DNA from: Asterionellopsis glacialis
Taxonomy: Eukaryota; Bacillariophyta; Plagiogrammaphyceae; Rhaphoneidales; Asterionellopsidaceae
Assembly: GCA_014885115.2 (NCBI GenBank)
Contig: WKLE02000453.1
Span: forward strand, 53,861 to 65,601
Length of the DNA: 11,741 bases
Direction: 5' to 3'
Part shown: positions 1 through 7,811 of the stretch, one piece after another
Position numbering within the stretch: the first letter of the stretch is position 1
Layout of the letters: the number at the start of each line of letters is the position of its first letter
Made by a program: the position numbers and the translations under genes
Notes under the pieces: model-generated
Told to the model about the DNA's origin: nothing
Databases searched by the model: none
What the model saw: the letters and a program-made list of their open reading frames with translations, nothing else

Positions 1-1
1 T

Positions 2-154
2 AAGAAGCACAAGGTAGAGGATGAAAAAGAAGATACAGTACCAGTCTCACTACCATCAGATCATGTGATTACAACACAAGATTTTCAAGAAATGGAATTT
101 TGTGGAAAGATGTCGAAAGTACCAGCATTCATGCCAAAACAATCTATATTGTAG
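2..154 (+). CDS. 3' end of an unrecognised CDS entering from the left edge
   Basis: An open frame runs from the window edge to a TAG at 152-154, giving 50 residues with no start codon in view that is needed to explain it. The product begins with a lysine/glutamate-rich charged stretch (KKHKVEDEKED) and ends in a more hydrophobic tail (MPKQSIL). I do not recognise a family. The open frame, its mixed amino-acid usage and the hairpin six bases after the stop suggest the C-terminus of a real or recently decayed gene. Fifty open codons can also arise by chance in AT-rich DNA. It could be the C-terminus of a transposon protein, given the repeat-like DNA that follows, but nothing in the residues shows this. 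Confidence 0.35.
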   Translation, partial: KKHKVEDEKEDTVPVSLPSDHVITTQDFQEMEFCGKMSKVPAFMPKQSIL

Positions 155-159
155 AAACA

Positions 160-206
160 AGTACTTCTTGTTCTTGTTTGACACCACTGCAAGAACAAGT
201 AATACT
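160..206. repeat. 17-bp imperfect inverted repeat (hairpin) just downstream of the left-edge stop codon
   Basis: Bases 160-176 (agtacttcttgttcttg) and 190-206 (caagaacaagtaatact) are inverted copies pairing at 15 of 17 positions, with the inner 10 bp perfect and a 13-nt loop. It starts six bases after the TAG at 152-154. An AATAAA hexamer follows at 240-245. In a eukaryote this is not a rho-independent terminator. It could be a 3' UTR stem or a small palindromic repeat remnant. Confidence 0.6.
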
Positions 207-820
207 GCTGTGAGATAATACACAGTATATTGTTATCAAAATAAACTTATAGGTGTAGATGTATTGTTAAATCCTGAGGGCCATGAAAGCTGAGGCTGTG
301 GACAAATAAATATATAGAGTGGTGACCAGGTATAGAGAAGATGTCTCTATGGGAGGGAGGGAGATGGAGGATAACTTAAGAAAAGAACTGGGAGAGTAAA
401 CAAGAAAAAAAGAGAGCTGTTTTGGGTGAAGTACCTCTCAAGTAATATGTGAGATTCCATTGGATTTGGAGAATAGCAGCAGTGGAAGTAGAGATGATAG
501 CAACAAGGATGAGGAAAATAGGAGACCATACAATTCTGGAAATAGCAACAAATCAAGCAACAAGGACAATGGTAAAAAGTGAACTGTAGAATTAACAAAA
601 AGAAAAATTAATAATGGTGAATCCAACTAGCCTTAATTATGTTCAAATTAATTACTCAAACAATTGATTACTTGAGGGGCAGCATTACCAGTCAAATGAT
701 TTTGGGATGTTGCTAAATACAGGGTCAAATTATTTTATGGTTAAACAAAAAAAAATTGGTTTCAAGCTGGGCTTGCTCATTTCAAAGGGCCATGTCCTAT
801 ACATATATATTTGGAGATTC
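207..820. other. AT-rich stretch without a supportable gene
   Basis: No convincing coding sequence. Around 449-589 the plus strand has two overlapping short open frames. One is hydrophilic (Ser, Asn, Lys, Asp-rich, ending in a TGA near 581). The other covers 47 codons, closed by a TAG at 587-589. Neither has a sensible start or a recognisable motif. Purine-rich plus-strand sequence at about 350-430 (GGGAGGGAGGGAGATGG-like) gives the complementary strand a spurious long frame rich in Cys, Phe and Pro. Confidence 0.5.
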
Positions 821-882
821 TAATATAAATGTGGGTATAAGTAAAATTTTAGGCTAAATAAAATGGTCTCAACACCAATCCA

Positions 883-910
883 ACAAACAGGGCCAATTGG
901 CTCTGTTTGT
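883..910. repeat. 28-bp near-perfect palindrome, left copy
   Basis: Bases 883-896 pair with 897-910 at 13 of 14 positions, centred on the AATT at 895-898. The only mismatch is G891 opposite T902. The arm ACAAACAGGGCC is shared with the palindrome at 1326-1352, which supports a common origin. Confidence 0.75.
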
Positions 911-1325
911 ATGAACATACTTTACTAAACAATGAATATATCCTTTTAACACTTTACCTTGTATCATTTGATTCTCCATCCAATTCATATGCCAACTTTT
1001 TTCCAAAACCCAATATATCTCAAGTTATCATTGAAAATGACATTGTCATGGCACTTGAATTGATATTGTATTTTGGAAAATAGTGTTAATGGAAGAAGTT
1101 AATTTTAGCAGTATGAGTCTAACATAACATAACAGTCAATCTGCTGAAATGGTTTTGCAATGTGAATGGTTTGTTCTTATGTAATTCAGGATTGCTACCA
1201 TCATCAAGTGGGTAAAAAACCTTTGTTTTTTAAAAATGTTGTCTCAGAGAGAAGATGGTCTGAACTTCATTCATAATCTCTGTGCAATCATTGCATGCAT
1301 GTTGTCTTAAAATGGCCTTCAATGA

Positions 1326-1352
1326 CAAACAGGGCTAATTTGACCCTGTTTG
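1326..1352. repeat. CAAACAGGG palindrome, right copy
   Basis: Perfect 9-bp arms, caaacaggg (1326-1334) and ccctgtttg (1344-1352), flank a 9-nt AT-rich centre. The arm is identical to that of the palindrome at 883-910, so the pair marks the two ends of the inverted-repeat element. Confidence 0.75.
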
Positions 1353-1440
1353 CTTAATCAAAATCACTGCCATCAAGGTCTGAATGGTTTGGTGTTGAGC
1401 AAAATTTTAAGCCTAAATTTAATACCCAGTATAAATATGA

Positions 1441-3690
1441 TTTTTCTACTAAAAGGGGGAATTAGATGCAGTACTATACAAGATTTGAGATAAATTTTAA
1501 ATGCCACTTATGTACTTCATTATCAACAATGTCAAAGAACATTCAACTACTAGGTCCAAAAGTATCAAATGATATATGGCTTCATTCTTTGAAATACAAC
1601 TCTCAAACACTTGATGTATCCTTTGAATCACCCACACCTGATTGGGCTATTGGAGAAAAAATAAACTTCTTTTTGAGCAACATCATATACCACAAAGTCA
1701 CAACAACAACACTTTCTACCTTCTTGGCAACTTGCTATATGAGAATATATTTTGGGTTTGTCTGGGCTTAATTAAAAACCAAAAATTCATAGACAGTTTT
1801 GTACATGGTATTTCATTGCAACATGTATATAGACACCACCCATTATACTAGTTCCCAGTAATCCATGCAATCTATGCTATCTTGTGTAAATGTAGAACAT
1901 TAGATTTGAGGCTTTCTTTAACATTGGACAGCATGCCTTGGGAGTGACTAGTGTATCCCAACAGACTGTGGAGATCCTATCCAAACCAAATTCTTGACAT
2001 ACTTATCAAGAACCATAGCCAAAGGTAGGACACTCATTAAATATTAGATTTCTTTTATTTCTTCAATATGAGATGTTTTGGTGAGGATGTTATAAATGCT
2101 TGAAAGAAATTAACATGATGCTCCTTCACAGTGGTGAATATAATCTTGTCGGGTATAAGTACTGCCTTTAAAAGCTTATATGTCAGCAAACATCAACAAA
2201 ATACCCAACCCTGCTGATACAAGGCTACTATACAAGATATGTCTGCCTTAACATGCATCTCTTTACCTTTTGTTTGGAAAAAGGTACTAGGTCAGGTTCA
2301 AAAGTTTGGATGACCTTTTCACAATCCTCATCATCTGTAAGAAACCAAACAGTAACATTTAGTTCACCCCATGCCTCACAATATATATGTATTGTGTTGA
2401 GCACACATAAAACTATATTGGTTGTTTGGCCTGAATTTATCAGTTTTGTATGTTAACAGAATCTTAGTATGTTTAATCTAGAGCTACTACTAGTAGTCCT
2501 AGATGGTTTGTGTCTTTTTTTGAGTTCCCCTGTTGTTCTTGTCCTTGCTATTTGCACCATTGATAGTAATGCTCAACAATGACTGAAAATTATCATTTAC
2601 TATAGTATTGTGGCTTAAATCATGATGCTCTTGGACTGATGGTGACAATAGTTTTGCAATGAGTCTAATAATTTTTTTGGTTCTGTAGAATTATCATGAT
2701 GCTTTATTTTGGTCACTTTGTCAATTACAAGTAATGATGATGACAACCAAACAAAAGATATCAATGTTGCCCCTTGTTGTTGTTCTTGTCATTTTTATTG
2801 TGTTATTATCTTATTGCTGCTTCTGCCAACACCACCATGCTTGTTTTGATTTGAATGGTTGTTATCACCATGGATTATTATCGATCATTATCACCAGTAA
2901 TATCAACAAATCATGATACTGTCCTCCTTCAAAAGGTATCATAGATTGATTACTTATTACAAACTTTTTACCAATTTGTACAATCATTGAGAACATCCTA
3001 CAAATTCTGATGAACAAAATAATGGTTCTTCCATCTATCAAGCAACAACAAGATGATGAATTCATGTTCATCCTCATCATAGTGTTGGAGAGAAAAATAA
3101 TGCTATTGGTAGTGTGTTATCACTAGAGATAACAACAATATTATCATAGAGATTCAATGTGTTGTTTGCACTGTAATGCTCTTTAGAAAAGAATGCCAAA
3201 TCTGCAATCTAAAAAAGTAGATGAATTAAAGTTTCCCTATATGAGCTTCTCTTTAAAACTGGGAAATTGTTTGATATTATTTTGACTATGTCATGACTGG
3301 TTTTCTCAAATAAGCAATTTTCTCATATATGTATCATGTATAAGCAGGTATATGTGTCATTACTTGGCTGAAGCTAGGCACTGTCAAGCAAATAGCTTGC
3401 TGAAGTCTTGCCCACCTGTACAAGCAACAATGAGCACCATGGGATTTATACAATATTTGATACAAAGTTTTTTTGTAAAAAGGAGAGGAAGAGGAGGAGA
3501 TCTTCATACAAGAAAAACATAATAATCAAGAAACTTTCTTTGCTCATTCTTATGACTAAGTGTACTCTTCTCTATTCAGAATGTGGTGATCACCCATCAC
3601 GACATAGTCTTGCTCCACCCACACTTGCTAATTGTGGCATGATTTTGGTGGCTCTTGACCATTGAATTTGATACAGTGGACCTTAGCCTT
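1441..3690. other. Long AT-rich, low-complexity region without a supportable gene
   Basis: About 2.2 kb with many short open frames but none with a recognisable family. The 101-codon plus frame at 1466-1771 has no motif and looks like chance. From about 2500 to 3110 the sequence is enriched in short ATG/CAT/CAA-type runs. The word CATGATGCT recurs at 2114, 2621 and 2695, with a variant TCATGATACT at 2911. On the minus strand of about 2500-2690 there is an open frame of some 64 codons with no ATG, rich in Ser, Asn, Lys and Thr. This may be the decayed remains of an Asn/Ser-rich gene or transposon ORF, but I cannot identify it. Confidence 0.5.
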
Positions 3691-3711
3691 GAACTGGTAG
3701 TCCTCTCTAGA

Positions 3712-3936
3712 TACCAGGTATGTGTACAACTGCGTACTAGTACCAGGGAACACATAGTACCAGGTACATACTTGCGATTGTTCTCTCAAATTTTCAAAAA
3801 AGAGGAGTCGTGGGATTATTGAACAAAAAATATTGGACTTTACCGGCGACTTTACGTTGGACTCTAGCACCTGGTACGTCCTAAGTAGACAGCACTAACC
3901 AAGGTATATATTATTGAAATACCACGTAACGGTACC
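3712..3936. repeat. Cluster of TACCAGGTA-like motifs
   Basis: Exact taccaggta occurs at 3712-3720 and 3758-3766, with taccaggg at 3741-3748. An inverted acctggta lies at 3869-3876, and ggtacc at 3931-3936. A 7-bp inverted pair, tatgtgt (3719-3725) and acacata (3750-3756), links the first two. The cluster sits at the transition from AT-rich repeat-like DNA to the gene-bearing part. It could be binding sites, a degenerate tandem repeat or the edge of a mobile element. Confidence 0.45.
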
Positions 3937-3940
3937 TGAG

Positions 3941-4438
3941 ATAAATAGAATCTTTGCGTACAAGCAGCTTTGTTGGAAATTCACGTGAAACATCGTTTAG
4001 ATTCATCCAAGTATTCATGTACATAGAAATATTATAAAAACACTTTTGGAAATAAAATATTTTTCCACAATTATCATAATTGTTCGTAAGACTATCAGAA
4101 TTTCTTTTTTTATTATGGATATACGTTCATTCTACAACTTATGTACACAACGGGAACCTTTTTCTGTCTTTTTTTCAAAACATAATGGTCGTTTCACAGT
4201 ACTCAGAGTGTCAAATGAACTGACTGTATTAGATCGTGAATAACTTCTACAAACTTCAAAAATTCAGATGGTGCTCTAGATTTGGACACTTTTTGGATAA
4301 GTTTTCACGTACTGGTTGGAAATAGGACCACACAGCATAGAAGCACTTGAGGCGTACGCATCAAAACCGGCATCCAGTCTCATCAAAGGAATTCAAGTCA
4401 TCCCTTCTCTTACAGGCAGGACTGTGTCGTCGCAGACG
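3941..4438 (+). promoter_or_regulatory. Upstream region of the secreted-protein gene
   Basis: Non-coding sequence before the ATG at 4439. It includes TATAAAAA near 4033 and a short ATG-started frame at about 4115-4243 (42 codons, no motif) that I do not call. An open frame in phase with the downstream gene reaches back to about 4316, but its only start there is TTG, so I treat this part as 5' UTR or promoter. No regulator site can be named with confidence. Confidence 0.3.
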
Positions 4439-5017
4439 ATGAAGTTTGCAGCAATTCGTCGCGTTACGTTGATCACCTCTGCAGCTTTTTCGGGTGCGAT
4501 TGCCTCCCCCGAGAAAACAGCGAATCATGTTCAAAGCGTGCAACGCAGATTGCGCATCGGTCGATTCAAGGATACAGTCGAAACCGAGCCGCCAAACACC
4601 CCCACGGACACGAGTGGTCTCAACAGTTGCAGTGACCTCATTGAGCGTCCGTTGAAAGAAAGTCTGATCGCTTTCCGCGAACTCGCCAATGGTAGTGATG
4701 GAGGAGATTTATCAACATTTCCGAATATGCCATGTGGTGTCGACATGACTAATACGCTTTTGAAGCTCGAGGATATTCAATGCGAATTATATAATGACAC
4801 AGGGAACAGTAGTATAGAATATGCATGCGAAAAAGAAAAGCGTGAAGTTGGGCCTTTCCTCGAATTTGCTCGTGATACTGCGAATTTATTTGAGAGGGAA
4901 GAGCATCTTTGTGCCATCAAGGGGTTCAAACTGGCTAAGAATAGTCCCAGTTCATGGTATTGGGGATGTGTTCCATGTGATGGCTTGGAGCAAGACTACG
5001 ATTTTGTTTGCAACTGA
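4439..5017 (+). CDS. Small secreted cysteine-rich protein, unknown function
   Basis: The start is ATG at 4439, although the frame stays open upstream to about 4316. From this ATG the protein begins with a textbook signal peptide: MKFAAIRR, then a hydrophobic core (VTLITSAAFSGAIA), with a likely cleavage after Ala22 (Ala20-Ile-Ala22|Ser). The mature part is about 170 residues and has no membrane segment. It has eight cysteines (64, 99, 115, 130, 158, 177, 180, 191), consistent with four disulphides, and three N-glycosylation sequons (Asn84, Asn119, Asn123). A basic cluster, QRRLR (35-39), could be a processing site. All of this points to the secretory pathway, either exported or cell-wall associated. 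I recognise no family, and the C-terminal CVPCDG...FVCN pattern is not a motif I can name. Base composition is clearly more balanced than in the AT-rich DNA to its left, which supports it being a real gene. Confidence 0.7.
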   Translation: MKFAAIRRVTLITSAAFSGAIASPEKTANHVQSVQRRLRIGRFKDTVETEPPNTPTDTSGLNSCSDLIERPLKESLIAFRELANGSDGGDLSTFPNMPCGVDMTNTLLKLEDIQCELYNDTGNSSIEYACEKEKREVGPFLEFARDTANLFEREEHLCAIKGFKLAKNSPSSWYWGCVPCDGLEQDYDFVCN

Positions 5018-5928
5018 TTGCATGCTCCTGTCGTGTCTATTGTTCTTCTCAAGAAGGGCAGACCACAGTATCGGACATCACCACAAAAAGGATATCAAGC
5101 ACAAGATGAAATATATTCCTAGTGGTACCAGTGCAATGCCCGCCTTTTAAAAATTTTCAGCCAAAAATGATCGAGAATGTGTTGGTTTAGTTTTTCAGTG
5201 CAGAACAATGGCAAAAGATCATGTAATGTGTAGCATAGCAAAAGTACATTAAAAATTTTAAAAATTAATACTTTAGTATTTAAACTCAAATGCTCGCCAA
5301 AACTTGTGTTGAGGCAAGAAAGAAGTACAATCAGAATACAATCTAGATTCTTGCGTCACGGCTAGACTTGGTCGAATTTTTGGTAGAAACTATACGACTT
5401 TGAAATGATGTGGTTATCCAAAAACTGAACAGAGAATCTGTAAAATAGACTCCAACCCCGATTGAATGGCGACTAAATTTCAGTTTCTTTGAAAAACCTT
5501 TTTTTCCTGCCCATTTATGCTTGCTATATATTTCAAATATACGGGGAAACGCCTAAATGCGTATCGAAGACGGAACACTATTTAACCAACAGACGATCAC
5601 TCCTTGTTTTCACTAATAGTGCAGTTTTTGCAATCGATCGCTATCAGCAGAAGAGATGACTAAGTTGAGTTGATTAAAGTAAACAACTTGTTCTCAAGCT
5701 GCCTGTAGTCGCGTGTTATCACCGGCAAATTTCTCTCTTTGACCCAATATCATTCATCTTCCACGATAGCATATGTGTAAATGCTGTTTGGGTATTGCGA
5801 ATTTGTTGACATCTTTTGGTTAAGCCTTCAATCGTTTTGCTTAAAAGTCGTCAAAGTTTCCTGCGTTCTACTGACAATCTATAATGAGCCCTCTGGATTA
5901 TAAAGTAGGTCCCAAAGTTGGAGCGAAA
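5018..5928. other. Convergent intergenic region, no gene seen
   Basis: About 910 bp between the ends of two convergent genes, serving as 3' flank for both. It is AT-rich near 5245-5285, where poly-A/T runs and a small palindrome (aatact-tt-agtatt, 5267-5280) occur. No open frame with recognisable content, no RNA gene and no long repeat was found. Confidence 0.5.
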
Positions 5929-7200
5929 TCAGAAAAGACTGTCACTCTGATCTGGTCTAGCTCTTGATCCATTCCGTCGTACTGCTCGAATCGCACCAGT
6001 GTAAAAATCGCGTTCCAACATATCAGAATAGTATACATAATTCGTTGAAACATTTGGTGGCGGTTTGGCACTTCGGCCAACTTCATACATGCCTTCCACT
6101 TCTGCATTTCCTGGCCGATACATATGACGAGGACTTCCTAGTTTCATGAGCGATTCCAAACTCTCTTCAATGCGGATCGGATAACGACGCCAGTCAGGTT
6201 TTCCCCGTGATCCTGCATTGTATTCCCATACTGGTCGATCCGGATCTTCATTTTCAGCACAATGTGTTTGAAAGTCATCACCTGAAAACTTACGAGTAAA
6301 CCCAAAAGGTTGTTTGGGGGGTGACGGGGGACCACTAGAGTTCCTATCTACCAAATCCTGTCCCTTTCGAAGCTTTTTGCAACAGTTTTTGTGAAATTCC
6401 CAATTTGCGCGCTGGCATTCTCGAGAACAATACTGTGCTAGTCTACATTGCGAACATTGATCGAGCTTGGGCGAAAAGGTCTGACATTGGGCACACTGAA
6501 GAGTCGTGAAACTTAAAAGAGCTTGCATCATACTAGACTGGGGTTGTATGTCAGGTTCTGGGTCGATATTAAAAGCATCTTCACCTACGGGGCTTCCCGG
6601 TGAGGAATAGTACATGGAAAAAGCTTGTCGTAAATCAGCTCCACCCATGGCCAGAGCTCCCAGACATTCGGCATATCCACGCTGCATACACACGTGACCG
6701 GGAGTACTGCCGTATAAGTTTTTTACATTCAAGGTTTTGACTTTGTTCTGGTCCATAGCAGCCCTTACAAGGATTGCCGTGCACTTGGGATGATTGTTTT
6801 GACAAGTCAAGTAAACTGGAATTGTCGGAGTTATCCGAGGATGATGATCTATGCGAGCACCTCGATCTACTAGCCATTGCACGAAGCGGGATTTTCCAAA
6901 ATCGGCAGCGACATTAAGTGGCGTCGACTGGATGACAGAATCAGGACAATCCACATCGGCTCCATAGCGTTTCAATGCTTCGGCGACACGTATGGACTCT
7001 TCATTGTCCCCCTTACGTGCGGCGACCAGCATCATTAAGGTAGCCCGAGCTTGTGGGATTGTGTTGTTGATTTGCCGGCGCATCGCAATTCCAGCATAAC
7101 TCGCGTCCATGTGAAGATCAATTTTATCAGCAGTACAACCGTGTACAATCGAATTACCCATCAAGTACAGGAGGTGCGCATCTTCATCGGAGTGATCCAT
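5929..7200 (-). CDS. Ankyrin-repeat, MYND zinc-finger protein with WWE-like C-terminal domain
   Basis: A 423-residue protein in one uninterrupted frame, starting at the ATG complementary to 7198-7200. Residues about 51-193 hold roughly four ankyrin repeats, the clearest being STPLNVAADFGKSRFVQWLV (92-111) and YGSTPGHVCMQRGYAECLGA (163-182). Residues 236-274 form a complete MYND zinc finger: Cys236, Cys239, Cys249, Cys252, Cys258, Cys262, His270 and Cys274, with the family's YCSRECQ..NW..H pattern. Residues about 322-410 resemble a WWE domain: VWEYNAG, W337RRY340, SLESL, and the closing VYYSDMLERDF.TGAIRAVRR. MYND fingers bind short proline-rich partner peptides, ankyrin repeats bind proteins, and WWE domains bind (iso-ADP-)ribose of poly-ADP-ribose, often in ubiquitin or PARP enzymes. 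A role as an intracellular adaptor, nuclear or cytosolic, is inferred. No signal peptide or membrane segment is present. Ankyrin and MYND are secure. WWE is a pattern-based call. Confidence 0.9.
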   Translation of the reverse strand: MDHSDEDAHLLYLMGNSIVHGCTADKIDLHMDASYAGIAMRRQINNTIPQARATLMMLVAARKGDNEESIRVAEALKRYGADVDCPDSVIQSTPLNVAADFGKSRFVQWLVDRGARIDHHPRITPTIPVYLTCQNNHPKCTAILVRAAMDQNKVKTLNVKNLYGSTPGHVCMQRGYAECLGALAMGGADLRQAFSMYYSSPGSPVGEDAFNIDPEPDIQPQSSMMQALLSFTTLQCAQCQTFSPKLDQCSQCRLAQYCSRECQRANWEFHKNCCKKLRKGQDLVDRNSSGPPSPPKQPFGFTRKFSGDDFQTHCAENEDPDRPVWEYNAGSRGKPDWRRYPIRIEESLESLMKLGSPRHMYRPGNAEVEGMYEVGRSAKPPPNVSTNYVYYSDMLERDFYTGAIRAVRRNGSRARPDQSDSLF

Positions 7201-7770
7201 TGTTTGGCTTTCGTGTTTTGTCTTTTTGCTTGTGAATGGGTCGCGGTTTGTTGCAAGGATATCAGATACCGTTAGCCTTCATCCTACTTGTGAAGAAAGG
7301 ATTCCTCACCGTTCCGTCACCTTGACGCCGCTGGTGGTTGACACGAGAACTCTATGCACCTTTGAAAAGTATCTTTTTTTGTGATCCCTCCCACTTTTGT
7401 GTGCGTCCAGACCGCGCATGACGTAAAGCTTACTATATGGCAGACACTTCCGTCTAGAGAGTCTGTAGTAGAGACACTTCGTGCAGATCGACACCGAACC
7501 CTAACCTTGATTGTTGATTTTGAAAGATTTCAAGAAACAAAGCGTCCGTCCATCCATCCTCACTGATGCATTTCTGGCGAAATCTCAGAATCGCAAATCA
7601 CCAAAGGGCGAGCCCTCCACAAAAAAATTATGAAAAAACATCAACAAGAACTAACTTGAAACTATCAACTTGTCGCGTACAACAGAGAAGATATCAGTCG
7701 CCAGAGAGAGGCACCTCGATTGTCATTCGCACGGTCTCCTCTTGCTCAGGCCAAGTCGTAGGCGTCGTAA
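7201..7770. promoter_or_regulatory. Divergent intergenic (bidirectional promoter) region
   Basis: The 570 bp separate the divergent starts of the ankyrin-MYND gene (minus) and the NTT-like gene (plus), so promoters for both must lie here. TGACGT occurs at 7419-7424 (within TGACGTAA) and TGACGC at 7323-7328. These are bZIP/CRE-type cores, and the same hexamers are the CO2/cAMP-responsive elements described in diatom carbonic-anhydrase promoters. Two hexamers can occur by chance, so regulation by CO2 or cAMP is only a suggestion. The right end contains an upstream ORF (7566-7811). Confidence 0.5.
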
Positions 7771-7811
7771 ATGCTGGTCAGGAATCCCGTACTTTATCAT
7801 CCTATGAATAA
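7566..7811 (+). other. Upstream ORF overlapping the transporter start; possible leader exon
   Basis: A real ATG at 7566 opens 81 codons that end at 7811, overlapping the NTT-like start (7771) by 41 bp in another frame. The N-terminus is rich in Arg, Lys, Ser, Thr and Gln, with no acidic residue in the first 22 positions and a start (MHFWRNLRIANHQRAS) that could form an amphipathic helix like an organelle presequence. It could be a translation-limiting upstream ORF, an alternative 5' exon encoding a targeting leader that joins the transporter by splicing, or a chance frame. No homologue is recognised. Confidence 0.25.

Larger units (their letters stand above)
821..1440. mobile_element. Candidate non-autonomous inverted-repeat (MITE/foldback-like) element
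   Basis: The two ends are divergent inverted copies of each other. Left-end blocks GGGTAT (833-838), TTTAGGCT (848-855) and CTCAACACCAATCCA (868-882) recur in the same order on the opposite strand of the right end. The best block is 1385-1399, whose reverse complement is CTCAACACCAAACCA, 14 of 15 identical. Just inside each end lies a palindrome with the same CAAACAGGG arm: 883-910 on the left and 1326-1352 on the right. The right end carries about 30 extra bases between the two blocks. No coding capacity is visible inside. I could not find clear target-site duplications, so the outer boundaries are approximate. Confidence 0.5.

Noticed and set aside
446..589. Plus-strand 47-codon frame that reads like a protein fragment
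   Set aside because: No start codon preceded by an open frame, no family recognised, and a second frame in the same stretch is equally open.
347..626. Two overlapping minus-strand frames (83 and 62 codons) rich in Cys, Leu, Phe and Pro
   Set aside because: They are the complement of a purine-rich, low-complexity plus strand, have no motif, and overlap each other in different frames.
1466..1771. 101-codon plus-strand frame
   Set aside because: No domain, signal or neighbour supports it, and its composition follows the surrounding AT-rich DNA.
2734..2916. 60-codon frame with a hydrophobic stretch resembling a membrane segment
   Set aside because: The hydrophobic run comes from GTTGTTCTTGT-type simple sequence; there is no supporting context.
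3628..3870. 80-codon minus-strand frame
   Set aside because: It lies across the TACCAGGTA motif cluster and has no recognisable content.
4046..4243. Short plus-strand frame before the secreted-protein gene
   Set aside because: Starts at TTG, or with ATG gives only about 42 codons, no motif, in AT-rich upstream DNA.
4316..4438. N-terminal extension of the secreted protein from TTG at 4316
   Set aside because: It would bury the signal peptide that begins at ATG 4439, and TTG is an unlikely start in a eukaryote.
4821..5150. 109-codon plus frame overlapping the secreted-protein gene
   Set aside because: A shadow of the better-supported frame, with no signal of its own.
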